DNA of 64,000 nucleotides from JAEUJM01 sp041908445 (GTDB lineage: Bacteria; Actinomycetota; Acidimicrobiia; Acidimicrobiales; DATDAH01). The stretch covers positions 62,001-126,000 of the forward strand of contig JAYRFK010000113.1 in the NCBI GenBank assembly GCA_041908445.1, given 5' to 3'. Shown here piece after piece: positions 56,823 through 64,000 of this stretch. Within the stretch, counting starts at the first letter, position 1. The number at the start of each line of letters is the position of its first letter. The notes below the pieces were generated by a model. The model ran no database searches, was not told the DNA's origin, and saw nothing but the letters and a program-made list of their open reading frames with translations. A program made the translations under genes and the position numbers.

Positions 56823-58010
56823 CTAGCGGGTGACGATCACGGACGAGCCGTGGCCGAACAGGCCCTGGTTGACGGTGACGCCGACGGTGGCGCCCTCGAC
56901 CTGGCGGCCGGTGGCCTGGCCCCGGAGCTGCCAGGTGAGCTCGCACACCTGGGCGATGGCCTGGGCGGGGACGGCCTCGCCGAAGCAGGCCAGGCCGCCG
57001 CTGGGGTTCACGGGCACGCGGCCACCGAGGCTGGTGTCGCCGTCGTTGAGCAGGCGCTCGGCCTCGCCCTCCTTGCAGAGCCCGATGTTCTCGTACCAGT
57101 CGAGCTCGAGGGCCGAGGACAGGTCGTAGGCCTCCACCACGTTGACGTCCTCGGGGCCGATGCCGGCCTCCTCGTAGGCGGCGGCGGTGATGGCGTCGCG
57201 GAAGGGCAGCGCGGGCTCGGCCGAGACCGCCGACGAGTCGGTGGCGAAGTTCGGCATCTCGATCACGGTGTTCGGGTACGTCGGGGTCACCGTCGAGACC
57301 GCCGCCACCTTCACGAAGTCGGTGGCGTGCTTGCGGGCGAACTCGAGGCTCGACACGACCAGGGCGGCGCCGCCGTCGCTGGTGGCGCAGATGTCGAGCA
57401 GGTGCAGCGGGTCCGCCACCACGGGCGACTCGAGCACGTCCTCGACGCTGACCTCCTTGCGGAAGCGGGCGTAGGGGTTGGCCAGGCCGTGGCGGGCGTT
57501 CTTCACCTTCACCTTGGCGAAGTCCTCCGGCGTGGCGCCGTAGAGGGCCATGCGCCGGCGGGCGTAGAGGGCGAAGTAGGTCGGGTTGGTGGCGCCGATG
57601 AGGCGGAAGCGCAGCCAGTCGGGGTCGTCCTGGCGCTCGCCCTTGTTGGGGGCGAGGAAGCCCTTGGGGGTGGTGTCGGCGCCGACCACGAGGGCCACGT
57701 CGCAGAGCCCGGCGAGGATCTGGGCCCGGGCGATGTTCAGGGCGGTGGCGCCGGAGGCGCAGGCGGCGTAGCAGCTCGACACCCGGGCGCCCGTCCAGCC
57801 CAGGGCCTGGGCGAAGGTGGCGCCGGCGACGTAGCCGGGGTAGCCGTTGCGCATCGTGTCGGCACCGGACACGTACTGGATGTCCGACCACGCCAGGCCG
57901 GCGTCGGCGAGAGCGTCGTTGGCGGCGGCGATGCCGTACTCGACGAAGTTGCGCCCCCACTTGCCCCACGGGTGCATGCCCGCACCCAGGATCGCGATCT
58001 CGTTGCTCAT
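56823..58010 (-). CDS. Thiolase-like lipid-transfer protein (Ltp), Rv1627c-like
   Basis: This 395-residue protein has the SCP-x thiolase fold: EIAILGAGMHPWGKWGRNFVEYG, SCYAACASGATALNIARAQILAGLCDVALVVGADTTPKGF, CATSDGGAALVV, NPSGGLACFGEAVPAQAIAQVCELTWQLRGQ and NQGLFGHGSSVI. It follows my memory of M. tuberculosis Rv1627c. Relatives (Ltp2-4) act as retro-aldolases or thiolases together with a DUF35 partner, encoded here by the upstream gene with a 4-base overlap. The substrate is probably an acyl-CoA; its place beside fadA6 suggests the C/D-ring pathway. Confidence 0.87.
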   Translation of the reverse strand: MSNEIAILGAGMHPWGKWGRNFVEYGIAAANDALADAGLAWSDIQYVSGADTMRNGYPGYVAGATFAQALGWTGARVSSCYAACASGATALNIARAQILAGLCDVALVVGADTTPKGFLAPNKGERQDDPDWLRFRLIGATNPTYFALYARRRMALYGATPEDFAKVKVKNARHGLANPYARFRKEVSVEDVLESPVVADPLHLLDICATSDGGAALVVSSLEFARKHATDFVKVAAVSTVTPTYPNTVIEMPNFATDSSAVSAEPALPFRDAITAAAYEEAGIGPEDVNVVEAYDLSSALELDWYENIGLCKEGEAERLLNDGDTSLGGRVPVNPSGGLACFGEAVPAQAIAQVCELTWQLRGQATGRQVEGATVGVTVNQGLFGHGSSVIVTR

Positions 58011-58441
58011 CGGACGACCTTCCACTTCCAGACGAGGTGCTCGGCCTCGTCGTCCTCGTACAGGGGCTCGAGCACGAGCTCGACCTCGTCACCGACGGCC
58101 ACGTCGGCGGTGGTCGAACCCAGGGTGAGCTGGCCCAGGATCACGAGGCCCTCCTCGGCGAGCTGGACCGCGGCGATCACGTAGGGCTCGAACGGGTCGG
58201 GCGAGATGTAGGGCTCGGGCGGCTGGTAGCGGTTGTCGGTGAAGGACCAGACCGTGCCGGTGCGGCTCAGCTCGACGGTGTCGAACTCGGTGCCGGCGCA
58301 GCCGGGGTTCCCGCAGAAGTGCGAGGCGGCGGGGAAGGCGTAGGTGCCGCAGGAGGTGCACTTCGAGCCGAGCAGGTGGGGCTCGTCTGCGTCCATCGTG
58401 AACCAGCCCTCGATGGCCGGCAGCTGTTGCTTGGTGGGCAT
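58007..58441 (-). CDS. DUF35 OB-fold zinc-ribbon partner of Ltp
   Basis: This 144-residue protein has an N-terminal helix, a zinc ribbon with Cys28, Cys31, Cys43 and Cys48 (KCTSCGTYAFP; FCGNPGC) and an OB-fold (GTVWSFTDNRYQPPEPY, VIAAVQLAEEGLVILGQL, VGDEVELVLEPL). DUF35 proteins bind acyl-CoA and activate Ltp/SCP-x thiolases or aldolases. The ATGA overlap with the ltp gene is the usual arrangement (Rv1628c/Rv1627c). A TGACG operator lies 34 bases before its ATG and is shared with the divergent fadE31. Confidence 0.9.
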   Translation of the reverse strand: MPTKQQLPAIEGWFTMDADEPHLLGSKCTSCGTYAFPAASHFCGNPGCAGTEFDTVELSRTGTVWSFTDNRYQPPEPYISPDPFEPYVIAAVQLAEEGLVILGQLTLGSTTADVAVGDEVELVLEPLYEDDEAEHLVWKWKVVR

Positions 58442-58474
58442 CCCCGGAGCGTACCGGCCACCTTGCGTGGAATC

Positions 58475-58487
58475 TGACGAGGCGTCA
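58475..58487. promoter_or_regulatory. TGACG-n3-CGTCA operator candidate (site 4)
   Basis: TGACGAGGCGTCA lies in the 58-base gap between the divergent DUF35-ltp-fadA6 operon and the fadE31 operon, 13 bases before the fadE31 GTG. A repressor here would block both directions. Confidence 0.75.
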
Positions 58488-58499
58488 GGCTTCGCCCCC

Positions 58500-59684
58500 G
58501 TGGACCTGACCTTCTCGCCGCAGCACGAGGCGTTCCGGGCCGAGGCCCGGGCGTGGCTCGAGGCCAACGTGCCGACGGGGCTCGCCTCCATGAACACCGC
58601 CGAGGGCTACCGGCAGCACCTCGAGTGGGAGCGCACCCTCTTCGACGCCCGCTGGGCGGTCGTCTCGTGGCCCGAGGAGTACGGCGGTCGCGAGGCCGAC
58701 CTCATGGAGTGGCTGATCTTCGAGGAGGAGTACTACCGCTGCGGCGCCCCCGGCCGGGTCACCCAGAACGGGATCTTCCTGCTCGCCCCGACCCTGTTCG
58801 AGCACGGCACCCAGGACCAGCGGGACCGCTACCTGCGCGACATGGCGTCCGGCGCCAAGACCTGGGCCCAGGGCTGGAGCGAGCCCAACGCCGGCAGCGA
58901 CCTCGCGAGCCTCACCAGCCGGGCCCGCCAGGACGGCGACCACTGGGTGCTCAACGGCCAGAAGACCTGGAGCACCCGGGCCGTCTTCTGCGACTACCTG
59001 TTCGGCCTGTTCCGCACCGACCCCGAGGCCCAGCGCCACCGGGGCCTCACCTACTTCCTCGTCCCCCTCGACGCCGAGGGCGTCACCGTCCGCCCCATCG
59101 GCGGCCTCCACGACGACGAGGCCTTCGCCGAGGTCTTCTTCGAGGACGTGCGGGTGCACGAGCGCGACGTGCTCGGCGGCGTGAACCAGGGCTGGGCCGT
59201 GGCGATGGCCACCGCCTCGTCCGAGCGGGGCCTTTCGCTGCGCAGCCCCGGCCGGTTCATGGCCACCGCCGACCGCCTCCTCGACCTCTACCGGCGCTGC
59301 GTGTCCGGCGAGGTCGGCGACGGCCCCCTCGACCTCGATCCCCGCCTCGTCGACGACGTCGTGCAGTGCTGGATGGACGCCGACGCCTACCGCCTCTACA
59401 CCTTCCAGGCCGTCACCCGGCTCATGGAGGGCGGGACCATGGGGCCCGAGGCCAGCCTCAACAAGATCTTCTGGAGCGAGCTCGACGTCCGCCTGCACGA
59501 GACCGCCATGGCCCTGCTCGGCCAGCTCGCCGAGCTCGACATCGACGCCGAGGAGGCCGTCGACCACGGCCGCTGGATGGACGGCTTCCTGTTCTCGCTG
59601 GCGGGCCCGATCTACGCGGGCACGAACGAGATCCAGCGCAACGTGGTCGCCGAGCGCGTCCTCGGCCTGCCGAGGGTCAAGTGA
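58500..59684 (+). CDS. fadE31: FadE31-type acyl-CoA dehydrogenase
   Basis: This 394-residue flavoprotein follows my memory of M. tuberculosis FadE31 (Rv3562): MNTAEGYRQHLEWERTLFDA, SWPEEYGGREADLMEWLIFEEEYYRCGAPGRV, WAQGWSEPNAGSDLASL, NGQKTWSTRAVFCDYLFGLFRTDPEAQRHRGLTYFLV and FLFSLAGPIYAGTNEIQRNVVAERVLGLP. FadE31, FadE32 and FadE33 act late in C/D-ring degradation. The GTG start lies just after the TGACG operator. A palindromic element (59722) separates it from fadE32. Confidence 0.9.
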   Translation: MDLTFSPQHEAFRAEARAWLEANVPTGLASMNTAEGYRQHLEWERTLFDARWAVVSWPEEYGGREADLMEWLIFEEEYYRCGAPGRVTQNGIFLLAPTLFEHGTQDQRDRYLRDMASGAKTWAQGWSEPNAGSDLASLTSRARQDGDHWVLNGQKTWSTRAVFCDYLFGLFRTDPEAQRHRGLTYFLVPLDAEGVTVRPIGGLHDDEAFAEVFFEDVRVHERDVLGGVNQGWAVAMATASSERGLSLRSPGRFMATADRLLDLYRRCVSGEVGDGPLDLDPRLVDDVVQCWMDADAYRLYTFQAVTRLMEGGTMGPEASLNKIFWSELDVRLHETAMALLGQLAELDIDAEEAVDHGRWMDGFLFSLAGPIYAGTNEIQRNVVAERVLGLPRVK

Positions 59685-59721
59685 TGGCGTTGGTGACGGT
59701 GCTGCTCTCGCCTCACCGGTT

Positions 59722-59765
59722 CTGGCTCCCGATTTCGGTGCCAGGGCACCGAAATCGGGAGCCAG
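59722..59765. repeat. Dispersed palindromic hairpin element (copy B)
   Basis: Arms CTGGCTCCCGATTTCGGTGC plus C, an AG centre and the mirror arm are identical to the 44-base core at 22814 and 60863. It lies 37 bases after the fadE31 stop and 34 before the fadE32 ATG, inside what should be one operon, so it may lower expression of the downstream genes. Confidence 0.9.
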
Positions 59766-59799
59766 TTCGCCACGACTCGGGTGCCGGGGAGGCGCGCTG

Positions 59800-60831
59800 A
59801 TGGACTTCTCGTTCTCGTCGGACCAGCGGCTCTTTCAGGAGGCCGTCCGCGACCTGCTGGCCAAGGAATGCCCGCCCGAGTCGGTGCGCGCCGCCTGGGA
59901 GTCCGACGGCCCGGGCCGCTCGGACGCCCGCTGGGGCCGGCTCGCCGAGATGGGCGTGCTGGGCCTGACCATTCCCGAGGCCTTCGGCGGCCTCGGCATG
60001 GACGAGCTCGACCTCGTCCTCCTGCTCGAGGAGGCCGGCTACGTCTGCCTGCCCGAGCCGATCGTGGAGACGGTCGCCGTGGCCGCCCCGCTGCTGTCCG
60101 ACCTGTCCGCCGGCTCGGGCGCCGCCGCGGCCGCCCAGTGGCTGCCCCGCCTCGCCGCTGGTGATGCCGTGGCCACCGTCGGCTTCGAGCGCGACGCCTA
60201 CGTCTCCGAGGGCGCCACCGCCGAGCTCCTGCTGCTCGAGCGCGACGGCGAGCTCCACGCCGTCCCGTGGGCGGACGCCGCCGTCGTCTCCCAGCGCTCG
60301 GTCGACCGGGCCCGCCGCATCGCCCGGGTGGAGTGGACGCCGACGCCCGACACCCTGCTGGCCGACGGCGAGGAGGCCCGCTCCGTCCTGGCCTCCGCGT
60401 TCGACCGAGGCGTGCTCGGCGTGTCCGCCGTGCTGCTCGGCGTCAGCCAGCGCCTGCTCGACACCACTGTCGAGTACGCCACGGCCCGTGAGCAGTTCGG
60501 CCAGCCCATCGGCGGATTCCAGGCCATCAAGCACCACCTGGCGAACACCCTGCTGGCGCTCGACTTCGCCCGGCCCATGGTCTACCGGGCGGCGTGGACC
60601 GTGGCCCGGGGCGACGACCCCGTCGAGCGGGCGACCCACGTCTCGATGGCCAAGTCCTACGCCGCCGAGGCGGCCGCGCTGGCGGCCAAGACCTCGCTCC
60701 AGGTCCACGGCGCCATCGGCTACACGTTCGAGTACGACCTTCACCTCTGGATGAAGCGGGCCTGGGCGCTCAACGGCCAGTGGGGCGACGCCGCCTGGCA
60801 CCGCCGCCGCGTCGCCGCCGCCGTCCTCTAG
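59800..60831 (+). CDS. fadE32: FadE32-like acyl-CoA dehydrogenase
   Basis: This 343-residue acyl-CoA dehydrogenase starts MDFSFSSDQRLFQEAVRDLLAKE and has LGLTIPEAFGGLGMDELDLVLLLEEAGY, a reduced middle domain, then REQFGQPIGGFQAIKHHLAN and VHGAIGYTFEYDLHLWMKRAW. The short length and missing SEPxxGSD loop are typical of the smaller subunit of heteromeric steroid dehydrogenases; FadE32 (Rv3563) follows fadE31 in M. tuberculosis in the same way. It probably pairs with FadE31. Palindromic elements flank it on both sides. Confidence 0.8.
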   Translation: MDFSFSSDQRLFQEAVRDLLAKECPPESVRAAWESDGPGRSDARWGRLAEMGVLGLTIPEAFGGLGMDELDLVLLLEEAGYVCLPEPIVETVAVAAPLLSDLSAGSGAAAAAQWLPRLAAGDAVATVGFERDAYVSEGATAELLLLERDGELHAVPWADAAVVSQRSVDRARRIARVEWTPTPDTLLADGEEARSVLASAFDRGVLGVSAVLLGVSQRLLDTTVEYATAREQFGQPIGGFQAIKHHLANTLLALDFARPMVYRAAWTVARGDDPVERATHVSMAKSYAAEAAALAAKTSLQVHGAIGYTFEYDLHLWMKRAWALNGQWGDAAWHRRRVAAAVL

Positions 60832-60862
60832 CTCGCCGCAGCACTCGCACGACGAGCTCGTT

Positions 60863-60906
60863 CTGGCTCCCGATTTCGGTGCCAGGGCACCGAAATCGGG
60901 AGCCAG
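60863..60906. repeat. Dispersed palindromic hairpin element (copy C)
   Basis: This is the same 44-base palindrome as copies A and B, 32 bases after the fadE32 stop and 29 bases before the SDR start. Copies B and C share the right flank GTTC, whereas copy A continues GAAC and so has longer perfect arms. Confidence 0.9.
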
Positions 60907-60934
60907 TTCAGGCGGTCCTCGTCTCCGGCCTAGC

Positions 60935-61795
60935 GTGCGGAGCGTGGGGGAGCGAGGAGCACGGGCGGAGCAGGTGTTCCGCGGGCGGACCGCGGTCGTC
61001 ACGGGCGGCGCGTCCGGGATCGGACGGGCCCTGGGCGCCCGACTGGCGGAGCTGGGCGCCACGGTCGTGCTCGCCGACATCGATGGTGCCGCCGCGGAGC
61101 GAATCGCCGAGGAGCTGGGCGGCGCCGCGGAGGGGCGGGCGCTCGACGTCACCGACGCCGCCGCCGTCCAGGCGCTCGTCGACGACGTGGCCGACCGCCA
61201 CGGCACCCTCGACTACCTGTTCAACAACGCCGGCGTCTCGCTCGGCGGGCCGACCCACGAGATGACCATCGAGCACTGGGACCGGGTGCTCGACGTGAAC
61301 CTCCGTGGCGTGGTCAACGGCGTCGTCGCCGCCTACCCGCGCATGATCGAGCAGGGCCACGGCCACATCGTGAACACCTCGTCGGGCGCGGGGCTCTCCC
61401 CGCCGCCCTTCCTCACCGCCTACAGCACCACGAAGTTCGGCGTCGTCGGGCTCTCGAGGGCGCTGCGCCCCGAGGCGGCGCTGCACGGCGTGAAGGTGAG
61501 CGTGTTCTGCCCCGGCCCGGTCGACACCCCGCTGCTCGACGTCTCCGGCCCACCCGGGCTGCCCCCGACGTCGGCGCAGGAGATCACGGGTCGGGACTTC
61601 CTGGCCATCGTCGGCCAGAAGCCGGTGCCCCCCGACGGCGTGGCCCACCGCACCCTCGAGCTCGTGGCCCGCAACAAGGCGATCATCGTCGTGCCGGCGG
61701 CGGCCAAGACCCTCTGGTACGTCGACCGCTGGTGCCCGCCCCTCGGCACCGCCGTGCTGCGCTACATGACCCGCCGCGTCGCCCGCCGCCTCTGA
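60935..61795 (+). CDS. Short-chain dehydrogenase after fadE32
   Basis: This 286-residue SDR has VVTGGASGIGRALGARL, an Asp after the second strand (VLADID, favouring NAD), NNAGVSLGGP, NTSSGAGLSP, the catalytic YSTTK and a longer hydrophobic C-terminal region (AIIVVPAAAKTLWYVDRWCPPLGTAVLRYM) that may associate with membrane, as in retinol/steroid dehydrogenase-like SDRs. GTG 60935 is used; GTG 60944 is equally plausible. It is the last gene of the fadE31-fadE32 group, unless the palindrome at 60863 terminates transcription first. Confidence 0.8.
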   Translation: MRSVGERGARAEQVFRGRTAVVTGGASGIGRALGARLAELGATVVLADIDGAAAERIAEELGGAAEGRALDVTDAAAVQALVDDVADRHGTLDYLFNNAGVSLGGPTHEMTIEHWDRVLDVNLRGVVNGVVAAYPRMIEQGHGHIVNTSSGAGLSPPPFLTAYSTTKFGVVGLSRALRPEAALHGVKVSVFCPGPVDTPLLDVSGPPGLPPTSAQEITGRDFLAIVGQKPVPPDGVAHRTLELVARNKAIIVVPAAAKTLWYVDRWCPPLGTAVLRYMTRRVARRL

Positions 61796-61810
61796 CCAGC
61801 ACACCCGCCG

Positions 61811-61859
61811 TTCCTCCAGCAGGAACGCGCGGTGCAACCTTCCGTTTCTGCTGGAGGAA
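61811..61859. terminator. Hairpin between convergent genes
   Basis: TTCCTCCAGCAGGAAC (61811-61826) and GTTTCTGCTGGAGGAA (61844-61859) pair with one mismatch around a 17-base loop. It separates the stops of the SDR (+) and the acyl-CoA dehydrogenase (-) and is probably a two-way terminator. Confidence 0.65.
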
Positions 61860-61874
61860 TGGTGGAAGGAGCGG

Positions 61875-63023
61875 TCAGACGCCGAGGGATCGGCCGATGA
61901 TCTCCTTCATGATCTCGGTGGTGCCCCCGTAGATCGTGGTGATGCGGGCGTCGGCGTAGGCCCGGGCGATGGGGTACTCGAGCATGTAGCCGTAGCCGCC
62001 GTGGAGCTGGACGCACTTGTCCACGACCCGCTTCTGCAGCTCGGTGCACCACCACTTGGCCATGGCCGCCTCCTCGGCGGTGAGGGTGCCCTCGTTGAGC
62101 CCAGCGATGCAGCGGTCGACGTAGGCCTGGCCGACCTCGACTTCCGTGGCCACCTCGGCGAGCACGAAGCGGCTGTTCTGGAACGAGCCGATCGGCTGGC
62201 CGAAGGCCTGGCGGGTCTGGGCGTACTCGAGGGTCCAGCCGAGGGCGGCGCGGGCGGCGGACACGCCGGCGGCGGCGATGGACAGACGCTCCTGGGGCAG
62301 GTTGTGCACGAGCTGCAGGAAGCCCTGGCCCTCCTCGCCGAGCAGGTTGGCGGCGGGCACGTGGACGTCGGTGAAGAACAGCTCGGCGGTGTCCTGGGCG
62401 TGCAGGCCGACCTTCTCGAGGTTGCGGCCCCGCTCGAACCCCGCCAGGCCCCGCTCGAGCACGAGCAGGCTCATGCCCCGGTGCTTCTGGCTCGGGTCGG
62501 TCTTCACCGCGGTGATGACGAGGTCGGCGTTGATGCCGTTGGTGATGAACGTCTTGGAGCCGTTCACGACGTAGTGCTCACCGTCGCGGAGGGCGCTCGT
62601 CGACATCGAGGCGAGGTCGGAGCCGATGCCCGGCTCGGTCATGGCGATGGCCGTGATGAGCTCGCCCGAGGCGATGCCGGGGAGCCACCGGGCCTTCTGC
62701 TCGTCGGTGCAGTAGGCGAGGAAGTAGGGGAGGCAGATGTCGTTGTGGAGCGTGATCCCGAGCCCGCTCGACCCCACGCCGGCGGCCTGCACCTCCTCGC
62801 CGATCACGAGGTTGTAGCGGAAGTCGTCGACCCCGCCGCCGCCGTACTCCTCGGGGATCGACATCCCGAGGAACCCGTGCTCACCGGCCTTGGTGAACAC
62901 CTCCCGGGGGACGATCCCGTCCTTCTCCCAGTCGAGGTAGTGGGGGACGATCTCCGCGTCCACCCAGCGCCGGAACGACGCCCGGAACTGCTCGTGCTCG
63001 TCCTCGAAGATCGTGCGCTCCAT
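61875..63023 (-). CDS. Acyl-CoA dehydrogenase (long-chain type)
   Basis: This 382-residue protein is a canonical acyl-CoA dehydrogenase: FGMSIPEEYGG-like GFLGMSIPEEYGGGGV, ITAIAMTEPGIGSDLASM, VNGSKTFITNGINADL, RQAFGQPIGSFQNSRF, VQLHGGYGYMLEYPIARAYADARITTIYGGTTEIMKEIIGRSL. The IYGGTTEI end carries the catalytic-base region (Glu just before the Gly-Thr segment or in the GYGY helix, depending on class). It looks like ordinary fatty acyl-CoA beta-oxidation rather than a steroid-specific heteromer. Confidence 0.88.
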   Translation of the reverse strand: MERTIFEDEHEQFRASFRRWVDAEIVPHYLDWEKDGIVPREVFTKAGEHGFLGMSIPEEYGGGGVDDFRYNLVIGEEVQAAGVGSSGLGITLHNDICLPYFLAYCTDEQKARWLPGIASGELITAIAMTEPGIGSDLASMSTSALRDGEHYVVNGSKTFITNGINADLVITAVKTDPSQKHRGMSLLVLERGLAGFERGRNLEKVGLHAQDTAELFFTDVHVPAANLLGEEGQGFLQLVHNLPQERLSIAAAGVSAARAALGWTLEYAQTRQAFGQPIGSFQNSRFVLAEVATEVEVGQAYVDRCIAGLNEGTLTAEEAAMAKWWCTELQKRVVDKCVQLHGGYGYMLEYPIARAYADARITTIYGGTTEIMKEIIGRSLGV

Positions 63024-63066
63024 GCCGCCGACGCTAGCGGCGCGTGAGCGGCTGCTCACCAGCCGG

Positions 63067-63915
63067 TCAGGCGAGGTCGCGGTCGAAGATGACGTGGTTG
63101 CCGACGGCGCCGGCGGCGCGCAGGACCTGCTCGAACTGGACCCGCTCCCGCCAGACGGGGATGTGGCCGCGGGCGCGGACGGCGCCGGGGTGCACGGACA
63201 GGCCGATGATGTGCAGCTCGCGGTCGAAGGCGGGGAGGTCGATGGTGTGGCGCTCGGGGACCCACCGGAGGCGACGGAAGCTGAACGGGCCGATCCAGAT
63301 GCGCAGGACGTCGACGTGGAGCTGGTCGCCCTCCAGCACCGGCGCCACCTGCGCCTTCACGCCCCAGCGCCGCCAGTCGTGGGGGTGGGCGGTGGCGGTG
63401 CCCTCGCCGTCGAGCACGATGTCGAAGGCGACGCCGGCCGAGCGCAGCCACGCGTCGAAGGTGGCCTGGCCGATCTCGCCCTCCAGCTCGACCGGGCGGG
63501 CGTAGACCGTCGCCACGACGCCGGGGTCGAGGGTGACGTTGCGGACGACCACCCGCAGCTTGTCGATCTGGCCGGCGCTCCAGCGCACGGTCGATGTGGT
63601 GATGTCGATCTCGTCCACGACCTCCATGGGGTTGCCGGGGATCCACGGCACCAGCGGCGGGTCGTGGTCGTAGGTGACCTCGTCGAGGACGAAGGTGACG
63701 TCGGACTCACCGGTGCGGATCTCCACCTCCCGCCCCCGCAGGCTGAGGGCCACCGAGTGGACCAGGTCGAGGAACATCCGCGACGGCGAGCGCCGCACCT
63801 CCTCGGCCGCCTCCCACCACTCGCCCGGCGTGAGCGGGATCGACGCCGCCGCCTCGAGGAACTGCGCCGGCGTGCGCGGCCACTTGTCGGGTCGGAAGAA
63901 CGACGCCGGGCTCAT
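63067..63915 (-). CDS. LmeA/DUF2993-like lipid-binding protein
   Basis: This 282-residue protein lacks a clear signal peptide. It shows alternating beta strands with patterns such as VEIRTGESDVTFVLDEVTYD, VRWSAGQIDKLRVVVRNVTLDPGVVATVYARPVELEGEIGQATFDAWL and GEGTATAHPHDW. The 'QATFDAWLRSAG' and paired long strands resemble the LmeA/DUF2993 phospholipid-binding fold of actinobacteria. Assignment is tentative. It lies just upstream of the acyl-CoA dehydrogenase on the same strand, 43 bases away. Confidence 0.55.
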   Translation of the reverse strand: MSPASFFRPDKWPRTPAQFLEAAASIPLTPGEWWEAAEEVRRSPSRMFLDLVHSVALSLRGREVEIRTGESDVTFVLDEVTYDHDPPLVPWIPGNPMEVVDEIDITTSTVRWSAGQIDKLRVVVRNVTLDPGVVATVYARPVELEGEIGQATFDAWLRSAGVAFDIVLDGEGTATAHPHDWRRWGVKAQVAPVLEGDQLHVDVLRIWIGPFSFRRLRWVPERHTIDLPAFDRELHIIGLSVHPGAVRARGHIPVWRERVQFEQVLRAAGAVGNHVIFDRDLA

Positions 63916-64000
63916 GTCTCCCGCTCCTGGCTCCTGCGTCGCCGGGCCGCGCCTCGTGCGTTCGGGCCACGCAGGCCGGGGGCCGCGATCTCGTGCCTCG

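Noticed and set aside
63916..64000. A gene start at the right edge of the window
   Set aside because: The last 85 bases are GC-rich with no convincing start, ribosome site or motif; they are probably the promoter side of the gene at 63067-63915.

Overview
The window is about 64 kb of GC-rich DNA, tightly packed on both strands, with frequent GTG starts, many 4-base ATGA/GTGA overlaps, a WhiB regulator and several lipoproteins. This fits a high-GC actinobacterium. An Acidimicrobiia-like soil or marine heterotroph is my inference; nothing here fixes the taxonomy. I see no rRNA, tRNA, CRISPR array or insertion sequence.

The dominant theme is CoA-dependent steroid (sterol/cholate-type) degradation, recognised by close resemblance to the Mycobacterium tuberculosis and Rhodococcus cholesterol genes. 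Side-chain genes: a CYP142-like P450 (14041-15258), fadD17 (16668-18293), a ChsE-type acyl-CoA dehydrogenase with an enoyl-CoA hydratase (26951-28984), an alpha-methylacyl-CoA racemase divergent from fadA5 (28985-31416), and the divergent fadD19/echA19 pair (38959-41446). C/D-ring (HIP) genes: an Rv3548c-like SDR (9527-10405), fadE30-ipdF (43705-45715), an Rv3549c-like SDR divergent from echA20-ipdA-ipdB-ipdC (48086-52523), fadA6 with an Ltp/DUF35 pair (55567-58441), and fadE31-fadE32-SDR (58500-61795). The ring A/B genes (kstD, kshAB, hsaABCD) and mce4 are not in the window.

Two palindromes divide these genes. AGAA-n4-TTCT palindromes, close to the KstR box, lie in three divergent promoters of side-chain or uptake-stage genes (15309, 30175, 40613). 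A different palindrome, TGACG-n3-CGTCA, lies at four C/D-ring promoters (10490, 43638, 48952, 58475). It is not the KstR2 box known from mycobacteria, so the lower pathway may have a different operator code here.

Other regions. 1-9460: a secreted or lipoprotein remnant, a LMW phosphatase, an amidohydrolase, two unusual CaiB/BaiF CoA-transferases (one permuted, one double-length), two Rv0909-like small proteins and a GH3 lipoprotein. 11363-13229: three TACCGNCGGTA operators, an AurF-like di-iron protein and a TetR. 13248-13973: a MerB-like protein. 19628-22783: a secreted S15 peptidase/esterase with SLH repeats. 24067-25949: a small accessory patch with DUF429, a DUF433/DUF5615 toxin-antitoxin pair and a HIT-like zinc protein. 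32381-34603: WhiB, a fasciclin lipoprotein and a B12-type (CarH-like) photoreceptor regulator. 34674-38913: surface/envelope proteins, including a lipoprotein with four four-cysteine repeats. 45895-48079: a cNMP-binding protein, infA and small membrane proteins. 52569-55478: a secreted lipase and tandem TetR paralogues. 61875-63915: another acyl-CoA dehydrogenase and a LmeA-like protein.

A 44-54 bp perfect palindrome occurs three times between genes (22814, 59722, 60863) and looks like a dispersed genomic hairpin element. Functional names rest on reading motifs and remembered homologues; no database search was run.
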